From Clostridioides difficile (GTDB taxonomy: Bacteria > Bacillota > Clostridia > Peptostreptococcales > Peptostreptococcaceae), in assembly GCF_001299635.1 (NCBI RefSeq), contig NZ_JRHN01000050.1, positions 1-64,000 on the forward strand: 64,000 nucleotides of DNA, in the 5' to 3' direction. Positions within the stretch are counted from its first letter, which is position 1; each line of letters starts with the position of its first letter. Both the position numbers and the translations under genes were made by a program. Below are positions 27,518 through 37,902 of the stretch, in pieces. The notes beneath the pieces are model-generated. The model saw only the letters and a program-made list of their open reading frames with translations, had not been told where the DNA came from and ran no database searches.

Positions 27518-28603
27518 TTAAAAACTAGTAACTGCATCGAACATGGGAATAACCATAGATAAAATAAAAATTCCGATAATTAATCCCATAAATATAATTA
27601 AAATAGGTTCTATAAATTTCATTATTTGCTCTATTTTATTATTTAATTCACTTTCATAGAATTTATTTATTACATCTAAGCTTTTATCTAGTTTTCCACT
27701 TTCTTCTCCTGTATTTGTCATTGAAATAAATAATTTAGGAAAGATATTTGCTAAATTCAAAGACTTACCTATACTATTTCCCTTTTTTATATAGTTATTG
27801 GAAATATTTAATCTTTCACAAATAAATTCATTATCTACAACACTTGCTGACATTTCTATAGCTTCCACTATTTGTATTCCACTACTAATTAAAATAGATA
27901 AGGCTCTAGAAAATCTGGTTGTAACTACTAACTGATTAATTTTTCTTACAAAAGGCATTTTAAATTTCAGAGAATTAATCAATTTTTTTATATTATCATT
28001 TGTTCTAAGAAAATAAACAATTGCTATTAAAAATAATAAAAGACTAAGCATAAGATAACCTATGTTATTTGTAACTATTGTGGATATTCCTATTAAAACT
28101 CTTGTTATCAAAGGTGGTTCAATTCCATTACTTGCAAAAACCACCTGAAAATTAGGTATTACAAATATGAATATAAATATCATTGACATGATAGATAATG
28201 CTATGAGTATTATTGGATAGATTGAAATATTTATTATTTTCATTTTTAATTTGTATTCTTTATCATAATAATTAGATAAATCATTCATTATTATATCTAG
28301 GCTTCCACTAGTTTCCCCTGCTCTTATCATGCTTATAAAGAATTTAGAAAATGTACCTGTTACCTGAAATGAATCTGCTATTGAGTTACCTTTTTGGATG
28401 TGATTTGATACTATATTAAGCAAATTTCTTACCTTTTTACTAGACTGACCCTCAATGACTTCAAATATCTTTGTAATTTCACATCCAGATTCTAATAATA
28501 TACCTATCTCTTTGCAAATTACTCTAACTTCTTTATCACTAATTCTATTTAATATTAAATAAAATTTCTCTAAATTATAAAATATACTTTTAGACAATCT
28601 CAT
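27518..28603 (-). CDS. pilC: Type IV pilus inner-membrane platform protein
   Basis: 361 aa with the two GspF/PilC repeats (helical cytoplasmic domains ~20-135 and ~220-335) and three membrane segments. The motif MIRAGETSGSLD and its repeat MTNTGEESGKLD are diagnostic. SD AAGGAA before the ATG. Confidence 0.92.
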   Translation of the reverse strand: MRLSKSIFYNLEKFYLILNRISDKEVRVICKEIGILLESGCEITKIFEVIEGQSSKKVRNLLNIVSNHIQKGNSIADSFQVTGTFSKFFISMIRAGETSGSLDIIMNDLSNYYDKEYKLKMKIINISIYPIILIALSIMSMIFIFIFVIPNFQVVFASNGIEPPLITRVLIGISTIVTNNIGYLMLSLLLFLIAIVYFLRTNDNIKKLINSLKFKMPFVRKINQLVVTTRFSRALSILISSGIQIVEAIEMSASVVDNEFICERLNISNNYIKKGNSIGKSLNLANIFPKLFISMTNTGEESGKLDKSLDVINKFYESELNNKIEQIMKFIEPILIIFMGLIIGIFILSMVIPMFDAVTSF

Positions 28604-28754
28604 GTACTATAATTCCTTCCAAATTATATTAGTTGCAATTAAATAAACACAATATTTTTTAATTTAATACATTTAATTTTGTCTAACTTAAATATAACTT
28701 ATGTTCAAACATTTTAATTAAAGTAAATTAAATGAAATTAACTATATAGTTCAA
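28604..28754 (-). promoter_or_regulatory. Gap between pilB and pilC with possible internal promoter
   Basis: On the minus strand TTGTGT (28647-28652), 18 nt, TATAAT (28623-28628). If active it would give extra pilC-pilA-pilMNO transcript independent of pilB. Confidence 0.35.
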
Positions 28755-30134
28755 TTAAATCATTTCATTTACTACTAAACATTCTTCTAATGTCGTTATT
28801 TTTTCATTTATTAGTCTTTTACAACTATCTTCAAATGTTATCATTCCATTTTTTTGTGCCACTTCTTTAATACTACTAGAATCATCTATATTTCTTATAC
28901 ATGTTTTTATGTCATCATTTACTTCTAGTATTTCATAAATTGCTGTTCTTCCAAAATACCCTTTGTCATTACATCTTTCACAACCTACAGCTACTTTAGT
29001 ATTTACATCTCCACTAAAATTGTCTTTTATCATAATCTCATGACTACAATGATTACAAACTTTTCTAACCAGTTTTTGAGAGATAACACCTATAAGAGAT
29101 GCATTTAAAAGATATGGTGGTATTTGCATTTCTAATAATCTAGCTATAGAAGACACTGCATCATTAGTGTGCAAAGTACTTATAACTAAATGACCTGTTA
29201 TAGCTGCTCTTACTGCTATTTTAGCTGTTTCTGCATCTCTTATTTCTCCGACCATTATTATATCTGGGTCTTGTCTTAATATTGCTCTAAGACCCACCTC
29301 AAAACTTAATCCTATTTTTGAATTTACTTGTATCTGACTTATTCCATCCATCTTATACTCTACTGGATTTTCTATAGTCATTATATTTTTATTTATACCT
29401 TTTAAATCATTTAATAAGGAATATACTGTTGTAGTCTTTCCGCTGCCTGTAGGGCCTGTCACTAGTAATATTCCTGCTCTTTTACTTATTATATTACTTA
29501 TAGACTTTATTGCTTCCTCTGAAAAGCCCAGTTCTAGCTTATCTTTTAAGAAAGTATCTCTATTAAGTATTCTTAAAACAATTTTTTCACCATATACAGT
29601 TGGTATTGATGAAACTCTAATATCAATTAGGTCACCTCCCAACTTTATATCTACTCTACCATCTTGTGGAAGTCTTTTTTCCGTTATATCCATTGAGGCC
29701 TTTAATTTCACTACAGTAGATAATGATGGATATATATCGATTAAAAACTTTGATACTTCTTTTAATTCTCCATCTACCCTCATTCTCACTATTAAATGCT
29801 TTTCAAATGGCTCTATATGTATATCACTTGCATTTTCTTTTATAGCTTTTTCTAAAAGATTTTCAAATAATTTTTTTGCATAATCTTCATCAAGTTCAAA
29901 GTTATTGTAATATTTATCAATCTTCTCACTTATAAGTTCTTTTTTCTCTTTTTTCAATATAATTTCTTTACCTGTAGCCAATCTCAAATCCTGTATGGCA
30001 TATATATCTTCATCTTCTATTTCTACTACTAAATTATCATCTTGAAATTCTACTGGAAATACATTATATTTTTTTGCAAGCTTTTCTGGTATTAACATTG
30101 GTAAACTGCTTTCCTCTAATATAATCTTAATCAC
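28755..30134 (-). CDS. pilB: Type IV pilus assembly ATPase
   Basis: 459 aa. N-terminal domain, then the GspE/PilB ATPase: Walker [10 protein letters not shown], Asp box and Walker B around LRQDPDIIMVGEIRD, His box HTNDAVSSIARL, and the zinc tetracysteine module (CNHC...CERC) near the C-terminus. It overlaps the DUF881 gene by eight bases. The GTG start used here has little spacing to a ribosome site, so a start a few codons downstream (ATG at residue 13) is possible. No PilT retraction ATPase is present. Confidence 0.92.
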   Translation of the reverse strand: MIKIILEESSLPMLIPEKLAKKYNVFPVEFQDDNLVVEIEDEDIYAIQDLRLATGKEIILKKEKKELISEKIDKYYNNFELDEDYAKKLFENLLEKAIKENASDIHIEPFEKHLIVRMRVDGELKEVSKFLIDIYPSLSTVVKLKASMDITEKRLPQDGRVDIKLGGDLIDIRVSSIPTVYGEKIVLRILNRDTFLKDKLELGFSEEAIKSISNIISKRAGILLVTGPTGSGKTTTVYSLLNDLKGINKNIMTIENPVEYKMDGISQIQVNSKIGLSFEVGLRAILRQDPDIIMVGEIRDAETAKIAVRAAITGHLVISTLHTNDAVSSIARLLEMQIPPYLLNASLIGVISQKLVRKVCNHCSHEIMIKDNFSGDVNTKVAVGCERCNDKGYFGRTAIYEILEVNDDIKTCIRNIDDSSSIKEVAQKNGMITFEDSCKRLINEKITTLEECLVVNEMI

Positions 30135-30807
30135 CCTTTATATACTTTAATTTATTAGGTATATTCATTTTTTTCATAGAGATATTTTCTTCAGTTTTTA
30201 TACTTACTTTCATTGGATAAGTAGTTTGTATACTGTCTAAATATTCACTGCCTTTATCCACATAATCAGAGAGTTTATCCTTATCCCCAATGCATTTTAT
30301 TTCATAAGGTTGCGCTACAGAAACTCCATTTATATTTATATGGCTTCCTGCAAGTACAACTTCTGAATACTGATTGATTCTTTGACCATTTATTTCTATG
30401 TATTTTGCTCCATTTACTTTTAGTTCATTTACAACTTTTACAAGTATTTTATTATAGTCTATACTATTTGCTATATTCCCAGTTTTTTCATCTATAGCAT
30501 CTATACTTACTATTATTCCACTGCCCTTTACATCTGAATATGATAGATTTTCTCTAAGAGCTTCTATTTCTGAGATTTCTTTAGAATTTTTTTGATTACT
30601 TTTCATTGAATCAATTTCTTTATCTAATTTATCCTTTTCCTTTTTTAATTCCTTTATAGACTTTCCTGTCAATCTTATTTCTTTTCTTATTGACTTATCT
30701 TTACTTGTATAAACTGTTTCTTCATTACTATAATCTCTAAATATGGTTCCAACAAGTATACCTAAAATAGTACTCGCTAGTATTATAAACACATATGGTT
30801 TTTTCAT
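30127..30807 (-). CDS. DUF881 family membrane-anchored protein
   Basis: 226 aa: membrane anchor (residues 5-22), coiled coil (~45-75), then the DUF881 domain with GSGIIVSI and the INGQRINQYSEVVLAGSHI stretch. DUF881 genes commonly sit near division or pilus genes. As first gene of this operon it may help anchor the pilus machine; that is inference from position. ATG after AAGGAG. Confidence 0.8.
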   Translation of the reverse strand: MKKPYVFIILASTILGILVGTIFRDYSNEETVYTSKDKSIRKEIRLTGKSIKELKKEKDKLDKEIDSMKSNQKNSKEISEIEALRENLSYSDVKGSGIIVSIDAIDEKTGNIANSIDYNKILVKVVNELKVNGAKYIEINGQRINQYSEVVLAGSHININGVSVAQPYEIKCIGDKDKLSDYVDKGSEYLDSIQTTYPMKVSIKTEENISMKKMNIPNKLKYIKGD

Positions 30808-30936
30808 ACTGTATTGCTCCTTACAAATTTATTTTTATATGATAATTTTCTTTAATTAAACCTTGAGCCTTTATATATATTTATTATATCAAACTTATAT
30901 ATTAAAATTCATCTTTAGTATATAATATCATACATC

Positions 30937-30972
30937 AAAAAAAGCAAAATGGCATAGCTTCACAGCTACACC
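30937..30972 (-). terminator. Terminator of the double P-loop ATPase gene
   Basis: GGTGTAGCT/AGCTATGCC stem (30951-30972, two G-U pairs), followed on the minus strand by TTTTGCTTTTTTT. Confidence 0.8.
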
Positions 30973-31025
30973 AATTTACTAAAAGTTATATTTTATAATT
31001 ATCATCTGATTTAAGATATATATTC

Positions 31026-32105
31026 TTATACATTCTTCTCATATTTTGAAATTCTATTAACTAGTTTATCTCTTAATTTTCCAACTTCATCAAATCTCAT
31101 ATTAGGGATATAGTAACTTTCTATAATATCATGTTTAGACTTCGCTCTCTTAAGATTTAATACAGCCCAACAAATTAAATCATCCAAAACTTTCTCATCA
31201 AATTTAATATCTTCTTCATATTTAAGTAATTTTTCTCTATTTAAAAATTGATTTAAATTAATGGTTTCCTCTTCTTTAAAAGTTGCGCTTGTAGTTATAC
31301 CAATATCTAAGTCAGTCAATAGTACAGTCTCAACTTTTTCTGGTATAAGTGGATAATGATAAACTTCTACATTTAAACCTTTTTCAATAGCTTTCTTATA
31401 CACTTTGTTTAATAATGTAGTTTTTCCAGTGCCTATTTCACCATCTAAATAATAAACCTTATTTACATCTTTTAATATGTTTTCTGTATAATCTAAACAT
31501 CCTACAGGAGTTATAGCTGAACCAAATAAATGCTTCTCTCTTTTCAAATTTCCTGTGCTTTCAACTCCATCAAACAATTTTTTAATAAATTCTTCTGTAA
31601 CTAGATTCACTTTACCATAATCCATACAATCAGAATATTTTTCCTCTATATCTCTAAAGATTGGTTCTGATGCTTTTAAAAATTTAAACGCTCTTTTAAA
31701 TGCATTACTAATATCCTTATCGTATCCCGATATTTCTTGTCTATTTTTTTCCAACTCTTCTGTGTTCCAGTAATCACCTAAATTAATTATCTCGTCCAAA
31801 GCTCCTGGTAATTTTGGGTCCATAGTGTGTGGAGCAGTTGCATCCATAAGTACCACGCCTAATTCCTTTATAACTACACCGTCCAATGAACTTGGGTCAG
31901 AAGGACAGTTATATAATTCAATATCATATCCTCTACTTAAAAATTCTTTATAAATTTTTTTCATAAGTGAGGATTTTCCTACTCCAGGACCACCTTTTAA
32001 ACAAAAAACCCTTTTTACATTTTCAGGAATTATATATTCAAAAAAAGAATATGAGCCTTGTGATGTGTTTCCACCTGGAAATGCCTTCTTTACCTTTCCT
32101 TCCAT
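31026..32105 (-). CDS. Double P-loop ATPase (PRK06851 family)
   Basis: 359 aa built of two tandem P-loop halves: Walker A GGPGVGKSS near residue 38 and GEIGTGKTT near residue 222. The second half seems shortened. Found in spore-forming Firmicutes; no biochemical role is known to me. ATG after GAGGAGG. Monocistronic. Confidence 0.8.
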   Translation of the reverse strand: MEGKVKKAFPGGNTSQGSYSFFEYIIPENVKRVFCLKGGPGVGKSSLMKKIYKEFLSRGYDIELYNCPSDPSSLDGVVIKELGVVLMDATAPHTMDPKLPGALDEIINLGDYWNTEELEKNRQEISGYDKDISNAFKRAFKFLKASEPIFRDIEEKYSDCMDYGKVNLVTEEFIKKLFDGVESTGNLKREKHLFGSAITPVGCLDYTENILKDVNKVYYLDGEIGTGKTTLLNKVYKKAIEKGLNVEVYHYPLIPEKVETVLLTDLDIGITTSATFKEEETINLNQFLNREKLLKYEEDIKFDEKVLDDLICWAVLNLKRAKSKHDIIESYYIPNMRFDEVGKLRDKLVNRISKYEKNV

Positions 32106-32393
32106 ATTAGCGCCTCCTCATAATTTACAATATCTCTTAATTAAGATATTAATATTATACGAGTTTTGTTACAACTTTATGCTTTTGATAAATCTAAAAC
32201 TTATCATTTAATACCAATAAAAAATTAATTTTATCTAATTATAGTAGATTCTATACTATGTGATTTAACTTTTATATGCTTTTATCTGGAAGTCTAATTT
32301 AACTCTTTATACAGTAATATAGTTGTATCTTATTTAAATCCAATTGTTTCCATTGTGATTTTATGTTAAAATAATATTACAAAATACATCTGT
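32106..32393. other. Divergent intergenic region before the FMN riboswitch
   Basis: AT-rich. A plausible plus-strand promoter for ribZ is TTGTTT, 17 nt, TAAAAT (about 32345-32373). The ATPase gene promoter must lie on the other strand; nothing stands out. Confidence 0.4.
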
Positions 32394-32507
32394 TTTTCTT
32401 CAGAAACGGGTGAAATTCCCTATCGGCGGTAAAAGCCCGCGAGCCTTATGGCATAATTTGGTCAGATTCCAAAGCCGACAGTAAAATCTGGATGGTAGAA
32501 GAAAATA
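32394..32507 (+). promoter_or_regulatory. FMN riboswitch (RFN element)
   Basis: All conserved blocks are present in order: GGGTGAAATTCCC-type block, ATCGGCGGTAA, AGCCCGCGAGC, GGTCAGATTCC, GCCGACAGTAAAATCTGGATGG, closed by a P1 helix (TTTTCTTC with GAAGAAAA). It senses FMN and controls ribZ in cis, switching it off when flavin is plentiful. Confidence 0.97.
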
Positions 32508-32512
32508 GTATA

Positions 32513-32623
32513 TGAGTACCTTTATGTAATTTTACATGAGTAATCTATACAACTCCTTCAACTACCGTATTTATTCATGAAATTAAACACATTCGAGGTA
32601 CCTAAGATGTAGGTGCTTTTTTT
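32513..32623 (+). terminator. Riboswitch expression platform (terminator)
   Basis: Terminator GTACCTA (32598-32604)/TAGGTGC (32610-32616) plus seven U. AGGTAC (32596-32601) can instead pair with GTACCT at 32516-32521, a fitting antiterminator. Control is therefore by premature termination. Confidence 0.75.
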
Positions 32624-32687
32624 GTTGTTTATTTTATAACTATTCTGTACTTATAAAATCTATTATATAAAAGATTGGAGTGTTATC

Positions 32688-34058
32688 ATGAAACAAAAAT
32701 GGATAGTATTAATTATAATCTGTATTGGTGTATTTATGTCTACTCTTGATGGAAGTATACTAAATATTGCAAATCCTACAATTGCTACTGACTTTAAAAT
32801 TAATATGTCACAGATTCAGTGGGTTGTAACAGCTTATATGCTTGTCGTTACAGCAACTATGTTATTTTTTGGAAAACTCGGTGATAAAGTAGGTTCAAAT
32901 CGTCTATACACATTAGGATTTTTTGTATTCACAATAGGTTCTTTTCTGTGTAGTATATCACACAACTTATCTACATTAATTTCTTCAAGAATATTTCAAG
33001 CAGTTGGGGCAAGTATTTTAATGGCAACTGGACTTGGTATAGTTTCTAATGCATTTCCAGCAAATGAAAAAGGAAAGGCTATAGGAATCACTGGCGCTGT
33101 AGTTGGTATAGGAAATATGAGTGGTCCTGTAATTGGAGGTATACTTTTAGAACATTTTGGATGGCCTTCTATTTTTATTATCAATATACCTATTGGTATC
33201 GTAGCAGTTTTTCTTGGAATTAAATTTCTTCCTAGACCTACTTTAGATGAACAAAATAAGAGCTTTGATATTCCAGGTCTTCTGCTATTTGCAACTTGTA
33301 CTACACTTATATTACTTGCGATGAATGGAAAAGGAAACACAAGATTGTATCTAGGTATAGCATCACTTATCATCTTCTTATTATTGGCATTAAGAGAAGT
33401 AAAATTTGAACAGAGCTTTATTGATTTACCTTTATTTAAAAATAGAAATTTCACTGTAGGCAATATTATTGGAATAGCTTGTTACTTCCCTCAAATGGCA
33501 GTATCTTTCCTACTTCCATTTTATTTAGAACAATTAAAAAATCTATCTCCTATGATGGCTGGTTCTGTAATGACTGTCCATCCACTTATTATGGTACTTA
33601 TAGCACCTATTGCAGGTTCTCTTTCTGATAAACATGGTGCAAAGAATATTCTAACAACATCTTTTTCATTTATGACTATTTCACTCGTTGGAATGGCACT
33701 TTTAAAAGCAGATTCACCATTATATCTTTTAATTGTATGTTTAGTTATTTTTGGACTAGGACTAGGTGCTTTTAGTTCACCAAACAATAGTAGCATTCTT
33801 GCAGATGTTCCTCCTCAGAAACAAGGATATGGAGGTAGCTTTCTTGCAACGGTTCGTAATTTATCATTTGCTCTTGGAACAGCATTTTTTAGTAGCTTCT
33901 TTGCACAAAGCCTTACATATAATCAAAACTTCAAAAGCCATACAGCAGCCTATGTTATAGCTAGTAATCAATCTTATTGGATTGCTGCAGCAGTATGCTT
34001 TATAGGACTTATACTAACTATTTTCTTTATGAGAAAAACAGAGAAATCTATTTCTTAG
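32688..34058 (+). CDS. ribZ: Riboflavin transporter, MFS (DHA2/14-TMS type)
   Basis: 456 aa, 14 predicted membrane segments. It has the EmrB/QacA signature STLDGSILNIANPTI near the N-terminus and GKLGDKVGSNRLY (motif A). By sequence alone it looks like a drug efflux pump. The FMN riboswitch directly upstream points instead to riboflavin uptake, and C. difficile RibZ was described as such a transporter. GGAGTG precedes the ATG. Confidence 0.88.
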   Translation: MKQKWIVLIIICIGVFMSTLDGSILNIANPTIATDFKINMSQIQWVVTAYMLVVTATMLFFGKLGDKVGSNRLYTLGFFVFTIGSFLCSISHNLSTLISSRIFQAVGASILMATGLGIVSNAFPANEKGKAIGITGAVVGIGNMSGPVIGGILLEHFGWPSIFIINIPIGIVAVFLGIKFLPRPTLDEQNKSFDIPGLLLFATCTTLILLAMNGKGNTRLYLGIASLIIFLLLALREVKFEQSFIDLPLFKNRNFTVGNIIGIACYFPQMAVSFLLPFYLEQLKNLSPMMAGSVMTVHPLIMVLIAPIAGSLSDKHGAKNILTTSFSFMTISLVGMALLKADSPLYLLIVCLVIFGLGLGAFSSPNNSSILADVPPQKQGYGGSFLATVRNLSFALGTAFFSSFFAQSLTYNQNFKSHTAAYVIASNQSYWIAAAVCFIGLILTIFFMRKTEKSIS

Positions 34059-34179
34059 ATAAAATTTATTTCTGATTTCATCAGTGACTAAGTTTTTAAA
34101 TATAGTAATTTATATCAAACCTTGCAGTTTTTTTAATTTATAACAATAAATTGCTAATATCTATTGTTTATAAACAACA

Positions 34180-34221
34180 AGGATGCCAAAAAATATCCAT
34201 TAGAACTATTTTGAGGCATCC
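34180..34221 (+). terminator. Terminator shared by ribZ and engB
   Basis: AGGATGCC (34180-34187) pairs with GGCATCCT (34214-34221); T-rich on both sides, between two convergent genes. Confidence 0.75.
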
Positions 34222-34253
34222 TATATTTTATTTTGATATTAATATAGTTATAA

Positions 34254-34865
34254 CTAATCTACCGTTATCTCATATCCATGTTGATTATATTGATTTACAA
34301 TTTCTTCCCATAGTTCTTCAACACCAGTCTTTTTTAATGAGGAAACAGGGATTACTTTTTCGCTACTTTCCATTTGTAATTTTTTTCTTATTATGCTTAT
34401 ATGTTTTTGATATTGTCCTCTAGATATTTTATCTGCCTTAGTTGCAATAATCACACAGTTATATCCGAAGTGTTTTATCCATTCATACATAAGCTTATCA
34501 TCTGCTGTAGGCTCATGTCTAATATCTACAAGTAGAAATATAGAACATAATTCTTGTCTACTTTCTAGATATCTTTCCATTATGCCTCCCCATTTTTCTT
34601 TTTCAGACTTAGCTATCTTTGCATATCCATAACCTGGAAGGTCCACAAAATAAAATTCATTATTTATTAGATAAAAGTTTATAGTTCTAGTTTTCCCTGG
34701 TGTTTGACTAGTTCTAGCAAAGTTTCTTCTATTAAGCAATGTATTTATTATTGATGATTTCCCAACATTTGACCTACCAGCTAATGCTATCTCTGGAATA
34801 CCTTCTGCTGGATACTGTGATTTATTCACAGCACTCATAGTTATCTCTGAACTTCTAATTTTCAT
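34254..34865 (-). CDS. engB: Ribosome biogenesis GTPase EngB/YsxC
   Basis: 203 aa. GTPase with G1 [10 protein letters not shown]3 DLPGYG and G4 ATKADK; needed for 50S subunit assembly. The ATG lies inside the 3' end of lon (11-base overlap) with a ribosome site in lon codons; the ORF's longer start is not needed. The lon-engB pair is conserved in Firmicutes. Confidence 0.94.
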   Translation of the reverse strand: MKIRSSEITMSAVNKSQYPAEGIPEIALAGRSNVGKSSIINTLLNRRNFARTSQTPGKTRTINFYLINNEFYFVDLPGYGYAKIAKSEKEKWGGIMERYLESRQELCSIFLLVDIRHEPTADDKLMYEWIKHFGYNCVIIATKADKISRGQYQKHISIIRKKLQMESSEKVIPVSSLKKTGVEELWEEIVNQYNQHGYEITVD

Positions 34866-37218
34866 TCTTCTCACCACTCTTTAACAAAGCTTGTTCTAAT
34901 ACTTCATCCATATGTTCTACAAGTACAAACTCCATTTTTTCTTTTACATTTTCTGGTATCTCATCTAAATCAGCTTCACATTCTTTAGGAATTAATACTT
35001 TTGTTATACCAGCTCTATGAGCTGCTAATAATTTTTCTTTAACTCCTCCTACAGCTAATACTCTACCTCTTAAAGTTATCTCTCCTGTCATAGCTATATT
35101 GCCTGGAACAGGTTTTTTAGTAAGTGCTGAAATTACTGCAAGAGCCATAGTTATACCAGCTGATGGTCCATCTTTTGGAACAGCACCTTCTGGAATGTGT
35201 ATATGAATATCATTTGTCTTATAAAAATCTGGGTCTATATCAAACTTGTCCACTATTGACCTTATATAAGATATACCTGTCTTAGCAGATTCCTTCATAA
35301 CATCTCCTAGCTTCCCAGTCAATACAATTTCGCCTTTACCTTTAAGTACATTTACTTCTACTTCAAGTGTAACTCCACCAACTGCTGTCCATGCAAGACC
35401 ATTTACTAATCCTATTTGAGGATTAACTTCTGCAAGTTGATACTTAAACATGTCTTTTCCAAGATATGTCTCTAAGTCAGACTTATTTACAATAACTTCT
35501 TCAAGAGTTGGGTCTTCAACATATTTTTTTGCAACTTTTCTACAAATTTTACCAACAGTTCTTTCTAGTGTTCTTACACCTGCTTCTCTTGTATAATGAT
35601 TTATTATACTTCTTAAAGTCTCATCATCCATTTTTATGAAGTTTTCTTTTAAAGCATGCTCTTTAATTTGTTTTGGAAGTAAATATTTTTTTGCTATATT
35701 TAATTTTTCCTCTTCTATATATCCAGATACTTCTATTATTTCCATTCTATCTAATAATGGTCTTGGTATATTACCTAGGCTGTTTGCTGTTGTAACAAAT
35801 AGTATTTTTGATAAATCAAAAGGTATTTCTAAGTAGTGGTCTACAAAATCCTTATTTTGCTCTGGGTCTAATACTTCTAGCATTGCTGAAGCTGGGTCAC
35901 CTTTATAATCTGCTGCCATTTTATCTATCTCATCAAATAAAAATACAGGATTTTTTGTTTGTGCTTCTTTTACTCCATTGATTATTCTTCCTGGAATTGA
36001 ACCTACATAAGTTCTTCTATGACCTCTTATTTCTGCTTCATCTCTAACTCCACCTAAAGATATTCTTACAAACTTTCTATTCAACGCTCTAGCTATTGAT
36101 TTTACTATAGATGTCTTTCCTGTTCCTGGAGGACCAACTAGACATATTATAGGGCCTTTAAGTGATTTAGCAAGTGTTCTTATAGCTAAGTATTCTAGTA
36201 TTCTTTCTTTTACTTTCTCTAATCCATAATGGTCTTCATCTAGTATAGCATTTGCCTTATTTATATCCAACTTATCTTTTGTTTCCTTATTCCATGGCAA
36301 TGAAAATATAGTATCCAAGTAGTTTCTACTTACAGATACATCTGGAGACATTGAAGATATCTTTGAAAATTTATCTATTTCTTTTTCTATTTTTTCCTTA
36401 GTTGTCTTAGGTGCTTTTATTTTTTTAAGCTTTTCTCTGTATTCATCAGCTTCAGAATTTATATCTTCTTCTTCACCTAATTCTTTTTGTATTGCTTTTA
36501 ATTGTTCTCTAAGGTAATATTCTTTTTGAACTTTATTCATCTGTTTTTTAACTCTTAAAGTTATCTTCTTCTCTATTTTTAATATATCTATCTCCTCTAA
36601 TAATATAGAATAAATAAGCTCAAGTCTTTTCTTAATATCAAATTCTTCTAATATTTCTTGTTTTTGGCTTGACTTTAGATATATATTGGCAGCTATTGTA
36701 TCTATAAATCTATCAACATCTTCTATATCAGCCAAAGATATTAATATTTCTGGTGATACTCTGTTTCCGATATTTATATACTCTTCAAAGGCATCAAATA
36801 CATTTCTTACAAATGCTTCAATTTCAACTTCTGTCTCACTGTCTAAATTGTCACTATCAAAGACTATTTCTTCTATTACTGCTTTGAAATACCCTTCTTC
36901 TTGTTCTATTTGTTTTACCCTACCTCTTGATACACCTTCAACCAAAACACGAACTGTATCTCCTGGTAATTTTATCATTTGTTTAACTTTACAAATTGTC
37001 CCTACATGATAAAAATCGTCTTCTCCTGGCTCATCAACTTCAGCTTCTTTTTGAGATGTTAAAAATATAAGTTCTTCCTCCATCATAGCTTGGTCTAAAG
37101 CTTTAAGAGATATCTCTCTTCCTATATCAAAATTTAATATCATATATGGAAATATTGCTAATCCTCTTAAAGGAATTAGCGGTAATTCATGATCTATTTT
37201 AGTATAATTTTGTTCCAT
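34855..37218 (-). CDS. lon: ATP-dependent protease Lon
   Basis: 787 aa. LonN substrate domain (~10-210), coiled coil, AAA+ module with Walker [10 protein letters not shown] and Walker B FLFDEID, then the S16 protease domain with catalytic Ser in PKDGPSAG and its Lys partner about 43 residues later. The ATG eight bases after AAAGGAG is chosen over the ATG two codons upstream, which is too close. Confidence 0.95.
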   Translation of the reverse strand: MEQNYTKIDHELPLIPLRGLAIFPYMILNFDIGREISLKALDQAMMEEELIFLTSQKEAEVDEPGEDDFYHVGTICKVKQMIKLPGDTVRVLVEGVSRGRVKQIEQEEGYFKAVIEEIVFDSDNLDSETEVEIEAFVRNVFDAFEEYINIGNRVSPEILISLADIEDVDRFIDTIAANIYLKSSQKQEILEEFDIKKRLELIYSILLEEIDILKIEKKITLRVKKQMNKVQKEYYLREQLKAIQKELGEEEDINSEADEYREKLKKIKAPKTTKEKIEKEIDKFSKISSMSPDVSVSRNYLDTIFSLPWNKETKDKLDINKANAILDEDHYGLEKVKERILEYLAIRTLAKSLKGPIICLVGPPGTGKTSIVKSIARALNRKFVRISLGGVRDEAEIRGHRRTYVGSIPGRIINGVKEAQTKNPVFLFDEIDKMAADYKGDPASAMLEVLDPEQNKDFVDHYLEIPFDLSKILFVTTANSLGNIPRPLLDRMEIIEVSGYIEEEKLNIAKKYLLPKQIKEHALKENFIKMDDETLRSIINHYTREAGVRTLERTVGKICRKVAKKYVEDPTLEEVIVNKSDLETYLGKDMFKYQLAEVNPQIGLVNGLAWTAVGGVTLEVEVNVLKGKGEIVLTGKLGDVMKESAKTGISYIRSIVDKFDIDPDFYKTNDIHIHIPEGAVPKDGPSAGITMALAVISALTKKPVPGNIAMTGEITLRGRVLAVGGVKEKLLAAHRAGITKVLIPKECEADLDEIPENVKEKMEFVLVEHMDEVLEQALLKSGEKNEN

Positions 37219-37389
37219 CAACATTACTCCTTTTCTAGTCTAATTATTTTGATTTTAATATTATATATTCGAACAAGTTAATTTTCAACATTAATGATAA
37301 ATTCTTAGCATATTATATTACTATTTTATTATGATATAATATTAATGTTAGTATACTTAGATGTTATTTATCTTTTGGAGGTTTCTATT

Positions 37390-37902
37390 ATGTTGAAATT
37401 GTTTTTAACTTTTTTAAAAATCGGTGCGTTTACGTTTGGTGGTGGATACGCTATGGTTCCTCTTATACAAGATGAACTTGTAAACAAACAAAAGCTTTTA
37501 GAGCAGGAAGAATTTATTGATTTTCTATCCATAGCTCAAAGTTACCCTGGAGTACTGGCAGTTAATATATCTGTATTATTAGGATATAAACTTTATGGTA
37601 TACCAGGAGTTCTTATATGTACCTTAGGCTCTGCTTTACCATCATTTTGTATAGTATTAGTCTTATCATATCTATATTTTAAAAATTCATCATCTAAAAT
37701 TTTAGATGGATTTTTTAAAGGAGTTGCCCCTGTCGTAATAGCTCTTATATTGTATTCTTTTACGAGCATGTTTAAGAAACTGCCAAAGTCTAGAACTAAC
37801 ATACTACTATTAATTATAGCAGTTTTATCTGTTGGTGTATTCAATATAAGCCCTATTTATTTAATAATTGGAGGAGGTGTATATAGTCTATGTCAGAAAT
37901 AA
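37390..37902 (+). CDS. Chromate transporter family protein, first half-size subunit
   Basis: 170 aa, about five to six membrane segments, CHR motif FGGGYAMVPLIQDE near residue 15 and AQSYPGVLAVN. Short-chain CHR proteins work as pairs equal to one full-length ChrA; the second gene overlaps by 13 bases. Chromate efflux is the family name, but the natural substrate in an anaerobe is unknown. ATG after GGAGG; the ORF's longer start is unsupported. Confidence 0.85.
   Translation: MLKLFLTFLKIGAFTFGGGYAMVPLIQDELVNKQKLLEQEEFIDFLSIAQSYPGVLAVNISVLLGYKLYGIPGVLICTLGSALPSFCIVLVLSYLYFKNSSSKILDGFFKGVAPVVIALILYSFTSMFKKLPKSRTNILLLIIAVLSVGVFNISPIYLIIGGGVYSLCQK

Noticed and set aside
32688-34058. Multidrug efflux pump annotation for the DHA2 protein
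   Set aside because: The FMN riboswitch in its leader makes riboflavin transport the better call, though drug export was not ruled out.
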